Shown here: in pieces, positions 1-8,683 of the stretch
How the letters are laid out: every line of letters starts with the position of its first letter
How positions within the stretch are numbered: position 1 is the first letter of the stretch
NCBI RefSeq assembly: GCF_021389975.1
Contig: NZ_CP089981.1
Location: forward strand, 3,187,501-3,251,500
Source of the DNA: Fulvivirga ulvae
GTDB lineage: Bacteria; Bacteroidota; Bacteroidia; Cytophagales; Cyclobacteriaceae
Direction: 5' to 3'
DNA length: 64,000 bases
Notes under the pieces: model-generated
What the model was told of the DNA's origin: nothing
The model's database searches: none
What the model saw: only the letters and a program-made list of their open reading frames with translations
Translations under genes and position numbers: made by a program

Positions 1-2
1 TT

Positions 3-839
3 TTGCATGGTACCAGCTTTGCCATGCCTCGTGGTGATGACTTCTATCTTAAGAATACGGATATAACGGTGAAATTTCTTCCTAGAATTGACCATTACGA
101 TGAAAACTTTGGCTTAGGCTATCGGGAAAGAACCAAGAAGATTAGCGCGTATTTTAAGACTGAGTATAGAATGCTGCGAGAGCAGCAGGAGTCTCCGGAT
201 TTTTTCAGGGAAGCTATTTTTAAAAACTACATATTTAAAGGTCCTGTTCTTGAATGGTATATTAAAATTAAATATAAGCTTGAAGGTGGATATAGAGTAT
301 TTCATGATCTTGTGCCAAAGCACGCACTGATCGTAGACCTCGGCTGTGGTTATGGTCCGATGGCATACGCATTGGGCTACAGTAGCGAAGAACGCCAGAT
401 ACTTGGAGTCGATTACGATCAGGAAAAAATATCTGTTGCACAAAACGGGCCTGCAAAGCCATCAAACATAAACTTTGTACATGGAGATGTACTTAATATT
501 GATTTTGGACATGCTGACGTATTTATCGTTAGTGATGTACTGCACTATCTGACCGTGAAAGAACAGGGAATACTCCTGGATAAAATGGTAGCTAACCTGA
601 ATGCAGGGGGCAAACTGATTATAAGAGATGGAGATTCGAATAAAAAAAATCGCCATAAAGGAACTGAGCTGACCGAGATCTTTTCAACAGGTAGCGGTTT
701 CAATAAGACAAGAAATGATCTGAATTTCATCTCATCAGATATGATAGAAAAATTTGCGCAAAGAAATAATTTTAAGCTTGAGGTAATTGATCATACCAGG
801 CGAACATCGAACACAATTTTTGTGTTAACCCAGAATTGA
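3..839 (+). CDS. PlsC-type acyltransferase tail fused to SAM-dependent methyltransferase (5' partial)
   Basis: The gene is open to the left edge and has no convincing start; base 3 is a TTG inside the frame, so the true start lies outside the window. Residues 1-60 look like the end of a PlsC/AGPAT acyltransferase (HGT, PRGD, VKFLPRI, then a RERTKKISAYFKTEY helix). Residues about 100-278 form a class I methyltransferase: motif I VDLGCGYGP (111-119), acidic GVDYD (135-139), HGDV (about 159) and SDVLHYL. By family knowledge it would acylate a lipid-like substrate and methylate a small molecule or aryl group. The stop is one base before the next gene, so it is co-transcribed with the oxidoreductase. 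Similar acyltransferase/methyltransferase proteins are recalled from flexirubin loci; this link is inference. Confidence 0.8.
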   Translation: MHGTSFAMPRGDDFYLKNTDITVKFLPRIDHYDENFGLGYRERTKKISAYFKTEYRMLREQQESPDFFREAIFKNYIFKGPVLEWYIKIKYKLEGGYRVFHDLVPKHALIVDLGCGYGPMAYALGYSSEERQILGVDYDQEKISVAQNGPAKPSNINFVHGDVLNIDFGHADVFIVSDVLHYLTVKEQGILLDKMVANLNAGGKLIIRDGDSNKKNRHKGTELTEIFSTGSGFNKTRNDLNFISSDMIEKFAQRNNFKLEVIDHTRRTSNTIFVLTQN

Positions 840-840
840 A

Positions 841-2361
841 ATGGAAAATTTTGATATAGTCATCATAGGAAGTGGTTTGGGAGGGTTGGAATGTGGTACC
901 ATACTGAGTCGGGAAGGGTATAGCGTACTGGTCCTGGAAAAGAATAAGCAGCTGGGCGGAAACCTTCAGATATTTTCCAGGAACAAACGCATTTTCGATA
1001 CGGGTATACATTATATAGGAGGCTTGGGTAAAGGTCAGAACCTTTATAGGTATTTCAAATTTCTGAATATCATGGATGACCTGAAGCTTAAACGCATGGA
1101 TATGAATGGCTTCGATGTAGTGACCTTTGAAGGTGATAATACTGAATACAGATATGCCCAGGGATACGATAACTTTATAGAAACCATGAGCAGCTACTTT
1201 CCGGATGAAAGAGAAGGAATAGTCAAATATTGTGATAAGATAAGGGAAGTGTGCAGTAAGTTTCCCATGTATGATGTCCGCCCTATGAACGGGCAACTTA
1301 ATGATGCCCCTTTTCTCGATACCAATGCCCGTGATTTCATAGCTTCATGTACTTCTAACGAGCGGTTGCAAATGATATTGGCAGGTACTAACTTGTTGTA
1401 CGCAGGAGAAGGAGATAAAACTCCACTATATGTTCATGCCTTAGTGGTCAACTCATATATTGAAAGCTCCTGGAAGTGTGTGGATGGTGGTTCGCAGATA
1501 GCCATACTCCTGTCGCGAAATATTCGTCAAAATGGAGGGAGAGTGCTGAAAAATGCAGAAGTTGTTGATTTTGTCTTTGATGGAGATGAAGTAGATCATG
1601 TTGTTCTTGCCGATGGACGGAAATTCGGCGGAAAAACTTTTATCTCCAATATTCATCCGTCGCTTACACTTGATATGGTAGAAGAAGGGAAGATAAGAAA
1701 AGCTTACCGGAAGAGAATTAACAGCCTTGAGAACTCCATTTCTGTATTCATTTTGTACATAGTCCCCAAACAAGGGACTGTTCCTAACTTTAATTGTAAT
1801 TACTATCATTTTATAGACCCAGATGTCTGGATAGGAGCCAAATATGAAGATAACTGGCCTACTGGTTATGCCATTTTTAGCAGTGCTTCGAGTAAAGCTG
1901 ATAAATATGCCGATAGTATTATTATGATGGCATACATGCACTTCGAAGAAACCAGCAAATGGGCCGATACTTTCAACACTGTATCGCAAAAATCTGATCG
2001 CGGAGAAGAATATGAAACGTTTAAAGAAGAGAAAGCACAGATACTGTTTAATGAACTGGAGAAGAAGTTTCCAAATATACGGGAGAACACGGAAGCATAC
2101 TATACCTCTACACCACTCACTTACAGAGACTATATAGGTACCAAAGACGGGTCGCTTTACGGGGTGAAAAAAGATTACAAAAATCCTTTGAAATCGTTTA
2201 TTTCGCCTAAAACAAAGGTTCCAAATCTTTTACTTACAGGCCAGAACCTTAATATGCACGGAGTACTTGGTGTTACCATTGGAGCTATTACTACATGTTC
2301 TGAGATACTAGGACACCACTACCTGATGAACAAGGTTATTGAATCTACCAAGGAAGAATGA
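841..2361 (+). CDS. NAD(P)/FAD-dependent oxidoreductase, phytoene desaturase (CrtI) superfamily
   Basis: The 506-residue protein begins with a dinucleotide-binding fold (IVIIGSGLGGLECG, residues 6-19) followed by the acidic end of strand 2 (VLEKNKQLGGN). It ends with the CrtI-type FAD-contact region (LLLTGQNLNMHGVLG, then an alanine/threonine-rich helix). Members desaturate, isomerise or saturate polyenes, or oxidise related lipids. The substrate cannot be read from sequence. It starts one base after the methyltransferase stop, and its own stop overlaps the next start (ATGA, 2358-2361), implying translational coupling. In a pigment locus it would act on the polyene or aryl chain; that role is inferred from context. 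Confidence 0.85.
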   Translation: MENFDIVIIGSGLGGLECGTILSREGYSVLVLEKNKQLGGNLQIFSRNKRIFDTGIHYIGGLGKGQNLYRYFKFLNIMDDLKLKRMDMNGFDVVTFEGDNTEYRYAQGYDNFIETMSSYFPDEREGIVKYCDKIREVCSKFPMYDVRPMNGQLNDAPFLDTNARDFIASCTSNERLQMILAGTNLLYAGEGDKTPLYVHALVVNSYIESSWKCVDGGSQIAILLSRNIRQNGGRVLKNAEVVDFVFDGDEVDHVVLADGRKFGGKTFISNIHPSLTLDMVEEGKIRKAYRKRINSLENSISVFILYIVPKQGTVPNFNCNYYHFIDPDVWIGAKYEDNWPTGYAIFSSASSKADKYADSIIMMAYMHFEETSKWADTFNTVSQKSDRGEEYETFKEEKAQILFNELEKKFPNIRENTEAYYTSTPLTYRDYIGTKDGSLYGVKKDYKNPLKSFISPKTKVPNLLLTGQNLNMHGVLGVTIGAITTCSEILGHHYLMNKVIESTKEE

Positions 2362-3038
2362 TGATAAAACGTTTTTTTAAAAATAAAATAACTAAAGTCA
2401 TTCTGGCGCTTCACCTGGTCGTCCTCATAGTTATTGTTATACTTTTTTTCTACCTAAGAAAAGCCACAAAAGATGAATATAACGATGCTGTGGCTCAGGC
2501 TCCTTATGATGCGATTATAGTCCCGGGCTATCCCTATGAAGATCAGTGGCATGATATCATGAAAACACGGATCTATTGGTCAAAGTATCTGTGGGAGCAA
2601 GGGTATGTAAAACATATCATTTATTCTGGAAGTGCAGTGTACTCACCCTATATAGAAAGCCTGATCATGAAGCAGTATGCCATTAAATTAGGTGTGCCGG
2701 AAAGCATGATTTTTGCTGAGACAAAAGCCGAGCACAGCACTGAAAATTTATTTTATTCATATAAGCTTGCAAGTGCTAAGGGCTTTAAAAAAATAGCTCT
2801 GGCTACAGACCCTGTTCAGTCATTCTTACTGCAACAGTATGCAGAGGACAAGCATTTTAAAATGAAATATCTTCCCATACAGTATACAGTGCTTAAGCAA
2901 ATGGATCTTGCGGATGTAAAGATCGATCCCGAAGTTGCACTTAAGCATAATTTTAAGGCTCTCCCGGAGCGGGAAAGTTTCTGGCAAAGATTTAGGGGCA
3001 CCTTGGGAGGGAATATTGAAGACCAATATGAAGATTAG
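2358..3038 (+). CDS. SanA/YdcF-like (DUF218) membrane-anchored protein
   Basis: This 226-residue protein has one N-terminal membrane segment (about residues 14-34, ALHLVVLIVIVILFFYL) and a DUF218 domain with the family pattern: DAIIVPGYP near residue 50, a central YSGSAVYSPY...E region, and a CAEHST-like segment here reading AEHSTENLF. SanA/YdcF proteins are envelope-linked and of uncertain biochemistry; SanA affects the outer barrier in enteric bacteria. The start overlaps the upstream stop by four bases. Placement inside the putative pigment operon suggests a role in envelope deposition or tailoring of the product, which is inference. Confidence 0.8.
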   Translation: MMIKRFFKNKITKVILALHLVVLIVIVILFFYLRKATKDEYNDAVAQAPYDAIIVPGYPYEDQWHDIMKTRIYWSKYLWEQGYVKHIIYSGSAVYSPYIESLIMKQYAIKLGVPESMIFAETKAEHSTENLFYSYKLASAKGFKKIALATDPVQSFLLQQYAEDKHFKMKYLPIQYTVLKQMDLADVKIDPEVALKHNFKALPERESFWQRFRGTLGGNIEDQYED

Positions 3039-3056
3039 AACGGATCAATATTGTTG

Positions 3057-4727
3057 ATGAAGAAAAGAATTAAGATACTACTCATTATACCTGTGTTACT
3101 GCTGTTGGCGGCGGTGGTTACGTATGTATTAAATGTTCGTATGTCGTCACCATTGGCAGAGGGACAGGAGAAAGATTATATTAGGGTTCAAGAAATAGGG
3201 GAAAATCATTTCGGTACCAGTGACGGAAGCTGGCTACGTAAAAATGATAAAGGAGTTTGGGAACTCTATGTTCATGGAGAACCCTATGCACGTGGGCTTG
3301 CTTTTGGAGCCTTAGCGCAACGGTTGCTGGCAGAAAAAGAAAGTTCCTTTATTTCGGAAATTGAAAACAGAGTGCCATCATCTTCATATCTTAATTTCCT
3401 TAAATATGTCGTAGGATGGTTTCATCGAGACCTTGATGAGTACGTTCCGGATGAATACCTGAAAGAAATTTATGGGTCATCGCAGTACATGGCCGACTCT
3501 TTCGATTATATCTCCCCAAAATATCACAGGGGGCTTAGCTATCATGCCGCTCATGATATCGGCCATGCCTTGCAAAATATGAATCTCGTCGGATGTACCT
3601 CTTTTGTAGTCAAAGGTGATAAATCTGAGAATGGTAAGTTGCTAATAGGTCGTAATTTCGATTTTTATTTTGGGGAAGAGTTCGCAAAAGATAGAATGGT
3701 AGCTTTTTATAACCCGGACCAAGGCTATCAATTCATGTCAGTTACATGGGCTTGTTTTAGTGGTGTTGTTTCAGGAATCAATGAAAAGGGACTAACTGTA
3801 ACATTAAACTCGGCCAAATCGGCTATTCCTTCAAAGGGGAAAACGCCGGTTTCTATTATTGCCAGGCAAATATTACAATATGCATCAACGATTGATGAGG
3901 CCTATGCTATTGCAAAATCCTATGACTCATTCGTGGCTGAGACTTTCCTGATAGGCTCGAAGAAGGACAGAAGAGCCGCACTGATTGAGAAAACCCCGGA
4001 GGTAACAGTACTTTATGAAGAGGATGACAGCGAAATGATCGTTACGAATCATTTTCAAAGTGATGAACTTAAAAATGATCCTCTTAACCAGGACTATTTG
4101 CAGGAAGGAGTATCTGATTACCGGTATGAGCGCGTTCACCAACTAATAGATTCACTAGAGCCCCTTACCCCGACAAGGGCAGTTCATTTATTGAGGGATA
4201 AAAAAGGTTTAGATGGAGAGGACATTGGTCTGGCCAATGAAAAAGCAGTTAATCAACTTATCGCACACCATTCAGTTATCTTTTCCCCGGAGGAAATGAT
4301 AGTATGGGTATCTGCGCCGCCTTATCAATTGGGAGAGTATGTGGCCTATGATCTCAATGAGATTTTTAAAACCTCAGAAGGAGATTTTTTTACTTATACT
4401 GATTCTCTAAGCATTGCAGCAGATCCTTTTTTAGATTCACAAGGCTATAGGAGGTATACCAGCTTTGTAAATATAAAAGACAGGATTCAAAAGTACCTTG
4501 CAAAAGGAGAAGGTACTAAACTACAAGAGAAGGAAATAGATGGTTTTATAAAGAGCAATCCAAAAGGTTTTTTAACATATTACTATTTGGGAGATTACTT
4601 TAAAAGTATTGGGTCTTGGCAAGAGGCTGAAAAATATTATAATATTGCGCTGGATCTGGAGATCGCGAAACAAAGTGAGCGAAAGCATATTGAGGAAGGT
4701 TTAAAGGAATGTATGCAACACTTATAA
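3057..4727 (+). CDS. C45-family autoproteolytic acyltransferase/hydrolase with N-terminal membrane anchor
   Basis: The ATG at 3057 was chosen over two in-frame TTG codons just upstream. A membrane anchor or signal segment covers residues about 5-25. The likely self-cleavage site is the Gly-Cys pair in NLVGCTSF; Cys180 would become the N-terminal nucleophile, as in isopenicillin N acyltransferase-type (peptidase C45) enzymes. Conserved GRNFDF and an NEKGL segment follow. The C-terminal 70 residues look like a short TPR-type helical pair (YYYLGDYF, EAEKYYNIAL). The family hydrolyses or transfers acyl groups across amide bonds. Its location in the operon suggests acyl transfer or release during product assembly on the outer face of the inner membrane; this is inference. 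Confidence 0.8.
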   Translation: MKKRIKILLIIPVLLLLAAVVTYVLNVRMSSPLAEGQEKDYIRVQEIGENHFGTSDGSWLRKNDKGVWELYVHGEPYARGLAFGALAQRLLAEKESSFISEIENRVPSSSYLNFLKYVVGWFHRDLDEYVPDEYLKEIYGSSQYMADSFDYISPKYHRGLSYHAAHDIGHALQNMNLVGCTSFVVKGDKSENGKLLIGRNFDFYFGEEFAKDRMVAFYNPDQGYQFMSVTWACFSGVVSGINEKGLTVTLNSAKSAIPSKGKTPVSIIARQILQYASTIDEAYAIAKSYDSFVAETFLIGSKKDRRAALIEKTPEVTVLYEEDDSEMIVTNHFQSDELKNDPLNQDYLQEGVSDYRYERVHQLIDSLEPLTPTRAVHLLRDKKGLDGEDIGLANEKAVNQLIAHHSVIFSPEEMIVWVSAPPYQLGEYVAYDLNEIFKTSEGDFFTYTDSLSIAADPFLDSQGYRRYTSFVNIKDRIQKYLAKGEGTKLQEKEIDGFIKSNPKGFLTYYYLGDYFKSIGSWQEAEKYYNIALDLEIAKQSERKHIEEGLKECMQHL

Positions 4728-4748
4728 TTCGTTAAAGGTAATTATGCT

Positions 4749-6035
4749 ATGAGTATACCTCCATTAGAAAGCAGGGGAAAGGAAGAGATAACCAATCACC
4801 AGTTGAAAGAGCTTAAAAAATTGCTCCTGCATGTAAGCAAGAACTCTCCGTTTTATAAGCGCCATTTTGAGAAGTATAATATCGATATTGAATCTATTAA
4901 CTCTATTGAGGCTCTAAGAAATATTCCGCCAACGGATAAAAGCCACCTGCAAGCTTATCAACGGGATTTCTGGTGTGTGGAACCAGCCGAAATTGTGGAG
5001 TATTGCAACACTTCAGGAACAGAAGGAGCTGCAGTAACGATTCCTTTGACCGACGGGGACCTTAGAAGGCTCAGCTACAACGAGGCCATATCACTTGCTT
5101 GTACTGGGGGAGATAAAAATGAGATATATCAACTGACCACTACGTTGGATCGTCAGTTTATGGCGGGCCTTGCCTACGCACTTGGAGCAAGAGAACTGGG
5201 GGCAGGGATGATAAGAGTAGGGCCCGGTTTGCCGCAGTTGCAGTGGAAAACCATTCTGGAAGTTAAACCAACTGCACTTATTGTAGTGCCATCCTTTCTG
5301 ATCAAACTGATCGAATATGCAGAAGCAGAGGGTATAGATTTTAGAAACAGTTCAGTCAAAAAAGCTATATGTATAGGAGAGCCCATTAGGAAAAATGATC
5401 TTTTCTTTAATGCACTCGGTGAAAAGATTACCTCCAAATGGGATATAGAGCTTTACTCTACCTATGCCTCTACAGAAATGGCAGCTGCCTTTACTGAATG
5501 TTCAGCAGGCAAAGGTGGGCATTTACATCCGGAATTGTTGATAGCTGAAATTCTTGATGATAGGAATCAACCTGTTCCAGCCGGTACCGTAGGAGAACTC
5601 ACGGTTACAACCTTAGGGGTGGAGGCGATGCCCTTACTAAGATTTAAGACAGGAGACATGTGTGCGTTGTTGGAAGAGTCATGTTCATGTGGGCGCAATA
5701 CTTCACGGGTAAGCCCTGTAGTAGGTAGAAAAAACCAATTGATAAAATACAAAGGTACTACATGCTATCCTCCCGCTATATTTGATCTGCTTGATAACGA
5801 TACCGGTATTAGTTACTACCAGGTGCTGGCATCGGCTGATCAATATGGAAATGATGTACTTACTATTCGATATAGTGCGTCAATTAATTATGAACGCAGG
5901 GGGCTTGCAGATAAATTTAAGGCCCTGTTGAGAGTGACTCCTGAGCTTGTAGAGATGCCTGAGTCTAAAATTCTTGAGCTCATTTACACCAGGACCAGTC
6001 GAAAGCCTGTTAAATTTATTGATAACCGGCGTTAA
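4749..6035 (+). CDS. PaaK-like adenylate-forming enzyme (phenylacetate-CoA ligase family)
   Basis: This 428-residue protein matches the phenylacetate-CoA ligase branch of the ANL superfamily. The phosphate-binding motif is CNTSGTEGA (about residue 87), and YSTYASTEMAAAFTEC corresponds to motif A5. A small C-terminal domain begins near FKTGDMC and contains the GRKNQLIKYKG segment. The reaction would be ATP-dependent activation of an aromatic or fatty acid as adenylate and CoA or carrier thioester. It lies 21 bases after the C45 gene on the same strand and is the last gene of the operon; a hairpin overlaps its stop codon. In an aryl-polyene pathway it could activate the aromatic starter or a tailoring acid; the substrate is unknown. 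Confidence 0.8.
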   Translation: MSIPPLESRGKEEITNHQLKELKKLLLHVSKNSPFYKRHFEKYNIDIESINSIEALRNIPPTDKSHLQAYQRDFWCVEPAEIVEYCNTSGTEGAAVTIPLTDGDLRRLSYNEAISLACTGGDKNEIYQLTTTLDRQFMAGLAYALGARELGAGMIRVGPGLPQLQWKTILEVKPTALIVVPSFLIKLIEYAEAEGIDFRNSSVKKAICIGEPIRKNDLFFNALGEKITSKWDIELYSTYASTEMAAAFTECSAGKGGHLHPELLIAEILDDRNQPVPAGTVGELTVTTLGVEAMPLLRFKTGDMCALLEESCSCGRNTSRVSPVVGRKNQLIKYKGTTCYPPAIFDLLDNDTGISYYQVLASADQYGNDVLTIRYSASINYERRGLADKFKALLRVTPELVEMPESKILELIYTRTSRKPVKFIDNRR

Positions 6036-6059
6036 ATACTTCCCTACTGGCTTTAACGC
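6029..6059 (+). terminator. Hairpin over the stop codon of the PaaK-like gene
   Basis: GCGTTAAA (6029-6036) pairs perfectly with TTTAACGC (6052-6059) around a 15-base loop. No strong T-run follows, so factor-independent termination is only plausible. It separates the upstream operon from the ribosomal promoters. Confidence 0.4.
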
Positions 6060-6095
6060 TTAAACTAATTATTTAAGATGCTTCGAAAATAACAC

Positions 6096-6126
6096 TTGCC
6101 ATATTTAAACATTTATCGCATCTTTG
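6096..6126 (+). promoter_or_regulatory. Upstream promoter of the ribosomal superoperon (P1)
   Basis: TTG at 6096-6098 is followed after 20 bases by CATCTTTG (6119-6126), one mismatch from the Bacteroidota -7 consensus TAnnTTTG. Spacing is standard. Transcripts would carry a leader of about 160 bases before rplC. Confidence 0.45.
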
Positions 6127-6198
6127 CACCCTCGTAGTAAAGTAAGGCAGGCCATACCACGCCCAAATATTATTCTTTAAAAAATTTAATAACTAGTA

Positions 6199-6229
6199 TT
6201 TGGTAACTCGCTTTAAGTTACTATCTTTG
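6199..6229 (+). promoter_or_regulatory. Main promoter of the ribosomal superoperon (P2)
   Basis: TTTG at 6199-6202 and an exact TATCTTTG at 6222-6229, 19 bases apart, fit the Bacteroidota sigma-ABfr promoter. Transcription would start near 6236, giving a leader of about 55 bases with a small CGG-CCG hairpin before rplC. Confidence 0.65.
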
Positions 6230-6290
6230 CAGTCCTTTTGCGGAAAAACCGTGAGAGCTATAGCTAAAGTACGCTTATAAAGATTTTAAA

Positions 6291-6923
6291 ATGTCTGGTA
6301 TTATAGGAAAGAAAATCGGAATGACTAGCATTTACAGTGCCTCTGGGAAAAATGTCCCATGCACGGTGATAGAGGCTGGTCCTTGTGTTGTTACACAAGT
6401 AAAAAATGAGGAGACTGATGGGTACAAAGCTGTTCAGTTGGGCTTTGGAGAACGTAAGGAGAAAAGTACTCCAAAGGCATTGTTAGGGCATTTTAAGAAT
6501 GCTAACACTACACCTAAAACAGATCTTGTGGAGTTTAGGGACTTCAGGGTTGAGTTCGAGGGAGGTGTGCAGCTTGGACAGGAAATTAAAGTTGGGGATG
6601 TGTTTGTTGAAGGCGACTTCGTTGATGCAATAGGTACATCTAAAGGTAAAGGTTTCCAAGGTGTTGTTAAAAGACACGGTTTTGGTGGTGTCGGACAAAG
6701 TACTCACGGTCAGCACAACAGATTAAGGGCTCCGGGTTCTATTGGTGGTGCTTCTTATCCTGCCAGAGTATTTAAAGGTATGAGAATGGCTGGAAGAACT
6801 GGAGGTAGCAGAGTTAAGGCTATCAACCTTCAAGTAATGAAAATCATACCTGAGAAGAACTTAATTCTTGTGAGTGGTTCTGTACCAGGGGCAAATAATT
6901 CAACTGTAATTCTCGAGAAGTAA
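6291..6923 (+). CDS. rplC: 50S ribosomal protein L3
   Basis: The 210-residue protein matches L3 over its full length: N-terminal GIIGKKIGMTSIY, the GKGFQGVVKRHGF loop and the GQSTHGQHNRLRAPGSIG extension that reaches the peptidyl transferase centre. L3 is an early assembly protein of the large subunit. Here it is the first gene of the superoperon and is directly preceded by two promoters. rpsJ (S10), which normally sits just before rplC, is missing from this position. Its stop overlaps the rplD start by one base. Confidence 0.97.
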   Translation: MSGIIGKKIGMTSIYSASGKNVPCTVIEAGPCVVTQVKNEETDGYKAVQLGFGERKEKSTPKALLGHFKNANTTPKTDLVEFRDFRVEFEGGVQLGQEIKVGDVFVEGDFVDAIGTSKGKGFQGVVKRHGFGGVGQSTHGQHNRLRAPGSIGGASYPARVFKGMRMAGRTGGSRVKAINLQVMKIIPEKNLILVSGSVPGANNSTVILEK

Positions 6924-7552
6924 TGGACATTTCAGTAGTAAAATATAGCGGTGAAGATACGGGAAGGAAGATAAGCCTTTCTAAAGAAGTATTCGGTATC
7001 GAGCCAAACGATCACGCGATCTATCTTGATGTAAAACAATATCTTGCCAATCAAAGACAAGGTACACACAAGTCAAAAGAAAGAGCCGAAATTAGTGGTT
7101 CTACTAAAAAGATCAAAAAGCAAAAAGGTACTGGTACGGCCAGAGCAGGTAGTATTAAGTCACCTGTTTTCAGAGGTGGAGGGCGCGTATTTGGTCCTAC
7201 ACCAAGAGACTACACTTTCAAGTTGAATAAAAAGTTGAAAGAACTGGCCAGAAAGTCAGCGTTGACATACAAGGCAAAAGATCAAAGCATTGCAATAATA
7301 GAGGATTTTACTCTGGAGTCTCCTAAAACAAAGGAGTATCTTAAAATGCTTGGTGCTCTATCCTTAGGAGATAAAAAGACACTTTTGGTACTTGGTGATA
7401 ACAACAAAAATGTTGTATTGTCAGGAAGAAATATACAAAACACTAAAGTAGTGACAGCAGATAGTCTGAACACTTATGATGTGTTGCATGCTGATAATTT
7501 AATACTAAGCGAGAGCTCGGTAGAGAAGATTGATAACTTATTGAAGAAATAG
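6923..7552 (+). CDS. rplD: 50S ribosomal protein L4
   Basis: The 209-residue protein has the L4 core, including the KQKGTGTARAGSIKSPVFRG loop (about residues 69-88) that lines the exit tunnel and the following GGRVFGPTPRDY. In E. coli L4 also autoregulates the S10 operon; whether it does so here is not visible, although a short leader precedes rplC. It starts on the last base of the rplC stop codon. Confidence 0.97.
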   Translation: MDISVVKYSGEDTGRKISLSKEVFGIEPNDHAIYLDVKQYLANQRQGTHKSKERAEISGSTKKIKKQKGTGTARAGSIKSPVFRGGGRVFGPTPRDYTFKLNKKLKELARKSALTYKAKDQSIAIIEDFTLESPKTKEYLKMLGALSLGDKKTLLVLGDNNKNVVLSGRNIQNTKVVTADSLNTYDVLHADNLILSESSVEKIDNLLKK

Positions 7553-7554
7553 AA

Positions 7555-7842
7555 ATGAGTGTTTTAATAAAGCCATTGGTTACAGAGAAAGTTTCTGCTT
7601 TGAATGAAAAAGGCAAGTATGGTTTCGTAGTAAATCGCAAAGCTAATAAAGTGGAGATTAAAAAGGCTGTAGAAAAAATGTATGGAGTTACCGTGGAGGA
7701 CGTGAATACCATGAACTATCTTGGTAAATCGAAATCCAGGTATACTAAGTCAAGAGTAGTTTCTGGTAGAACTCCATCATACAAAAAAGCTATTGTAACC
7801 GTAGCAGATGGTGAAGTAATAGATTTTTACAGCGAAATTTAA
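7555..7842 (+). CDS. rplW: 50S ribosomal protein L23
   Basis: The 95-residue protein begins LIKPLVTEK, the conserved L23 start, and contains the KANKVEIKKAVEKMYGV core. L23 sits at the tunnel exit and docks trigger factor and the signal recognition particle. Only two bases separate it from rplD. Length is normal. Confidence 0.97.
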   Translation: MSVLIKPLVTEKVSALNEKGKYGFVVNRKANKVEIKKAVEKMYGVTVEDVNTMNYLGKSKSRYTKSRVVSGRTPSYKKAIVTVADGEVIDFYSEI

Positions 7843-7855
7843 TCATTAAGAAGAG

Positions 7856-8683
7856 ATGGCAATTAAGAAATTAAGACCGGTTACTCCAGGACAAAGATAC
7901 AGGATCGCTCCTGCCTTTACTGAGATTACTAAGTCTGAGCCTGAAAAGTCACTTGTTGTAACCAACAAAAGATCCGGAGGTAGGAATAATTCTGGAAAGA
8001 TGACCATGCGCTATATAGGTGGCGGTCATAAGAGAAAAACCAGGATCGTAGATTTTAAGAGAAATAAATTTGATGTGCCTGCTACTGTAAAGGCTGTTGA
8101 ATACGACCCTACCAGATCAGCTCGTTTGGCATTATTGTTCTATGCTGATGGGGCAAAGACATATATTTTGGCTCCCGAAGGCATTCAGGTAGGACAAGAG
8201 GTTAAATCAGGAGAGTCGGTGGCTCCGGAAGTGGGAAATGCACTACCCCTTTCTAAGATTCCTTTAGGTACAATCATTCACAATATAGAGTTGAAGCCTG
8301 GTAAAGGCGGAGCCATGGCCAGAAGTGCCGGTTCTTATGCTCAACTTACTGCTAGAGAAGGAAAATACGCTACTATCAAATTACCTTCTGGTGAAACAAG
8401 AAAAATATTAGTTACATGTTTGGCTACTATCGGGTCAGTTTCTAACTCCGATCACATGAATGTCAGACTTGGTAAGGCAGGAAGAAACCGTTGGATGGGT
8501 AAGAGACCCAGAACCAGAGGTGTGGCTATGAACCCTGTTGATCACCCAATGGGTGGTGGTGAAGGTAAGTCTTCAGGAGGACACCCTAGATCAAGAAAAG
8601 GTCTGTATGCTAAGGGTAAGAAGACCAGAACGCCTAAGAAATATTCAAATAATCTAATCATCAGTAGAGGTAAGAAGAAATAA
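7856..8683 (+). CDS. rplB: 50S ribosomal protein L2
   Basis: The 275-residue protein matches L2 throughout: an N-terminal KLRPVTPGQR, the GGGHKRKTRIVDF motif, and the C-terminal GVAMNPVDHPMGGGEGKSSGG loop containing the conserved histidine implicated in peptidyl transferase centre assembly. It is needed for subunit association. The stop overlaps the rpsS start by one base. Confidence 0.98.
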   Translation: MAIKKLRPVTPGQRYRIAPAFTEITKSEPEKSLVVTNKRSGGRNNSGKMTMRYIGGGHKRKTRIVDFKRNKFDVPATVKAVEYDPTRSARLALLFYADGAKTYILAPEGIQVGQEVKSGESVAPEVGNALPLSKIPLGTIIHNIELKPGKGGAMARSAGSYAQLTAREGKYATIKLPSGETRKILVTCLATIGSVSNSDHMNVRLGKAGRNRWMGKRPRTRGVAMNPVDHPMGGGEGKSSGGHPRSRKGLYAKGKKTRTPKKYSNNLIISRGKKK

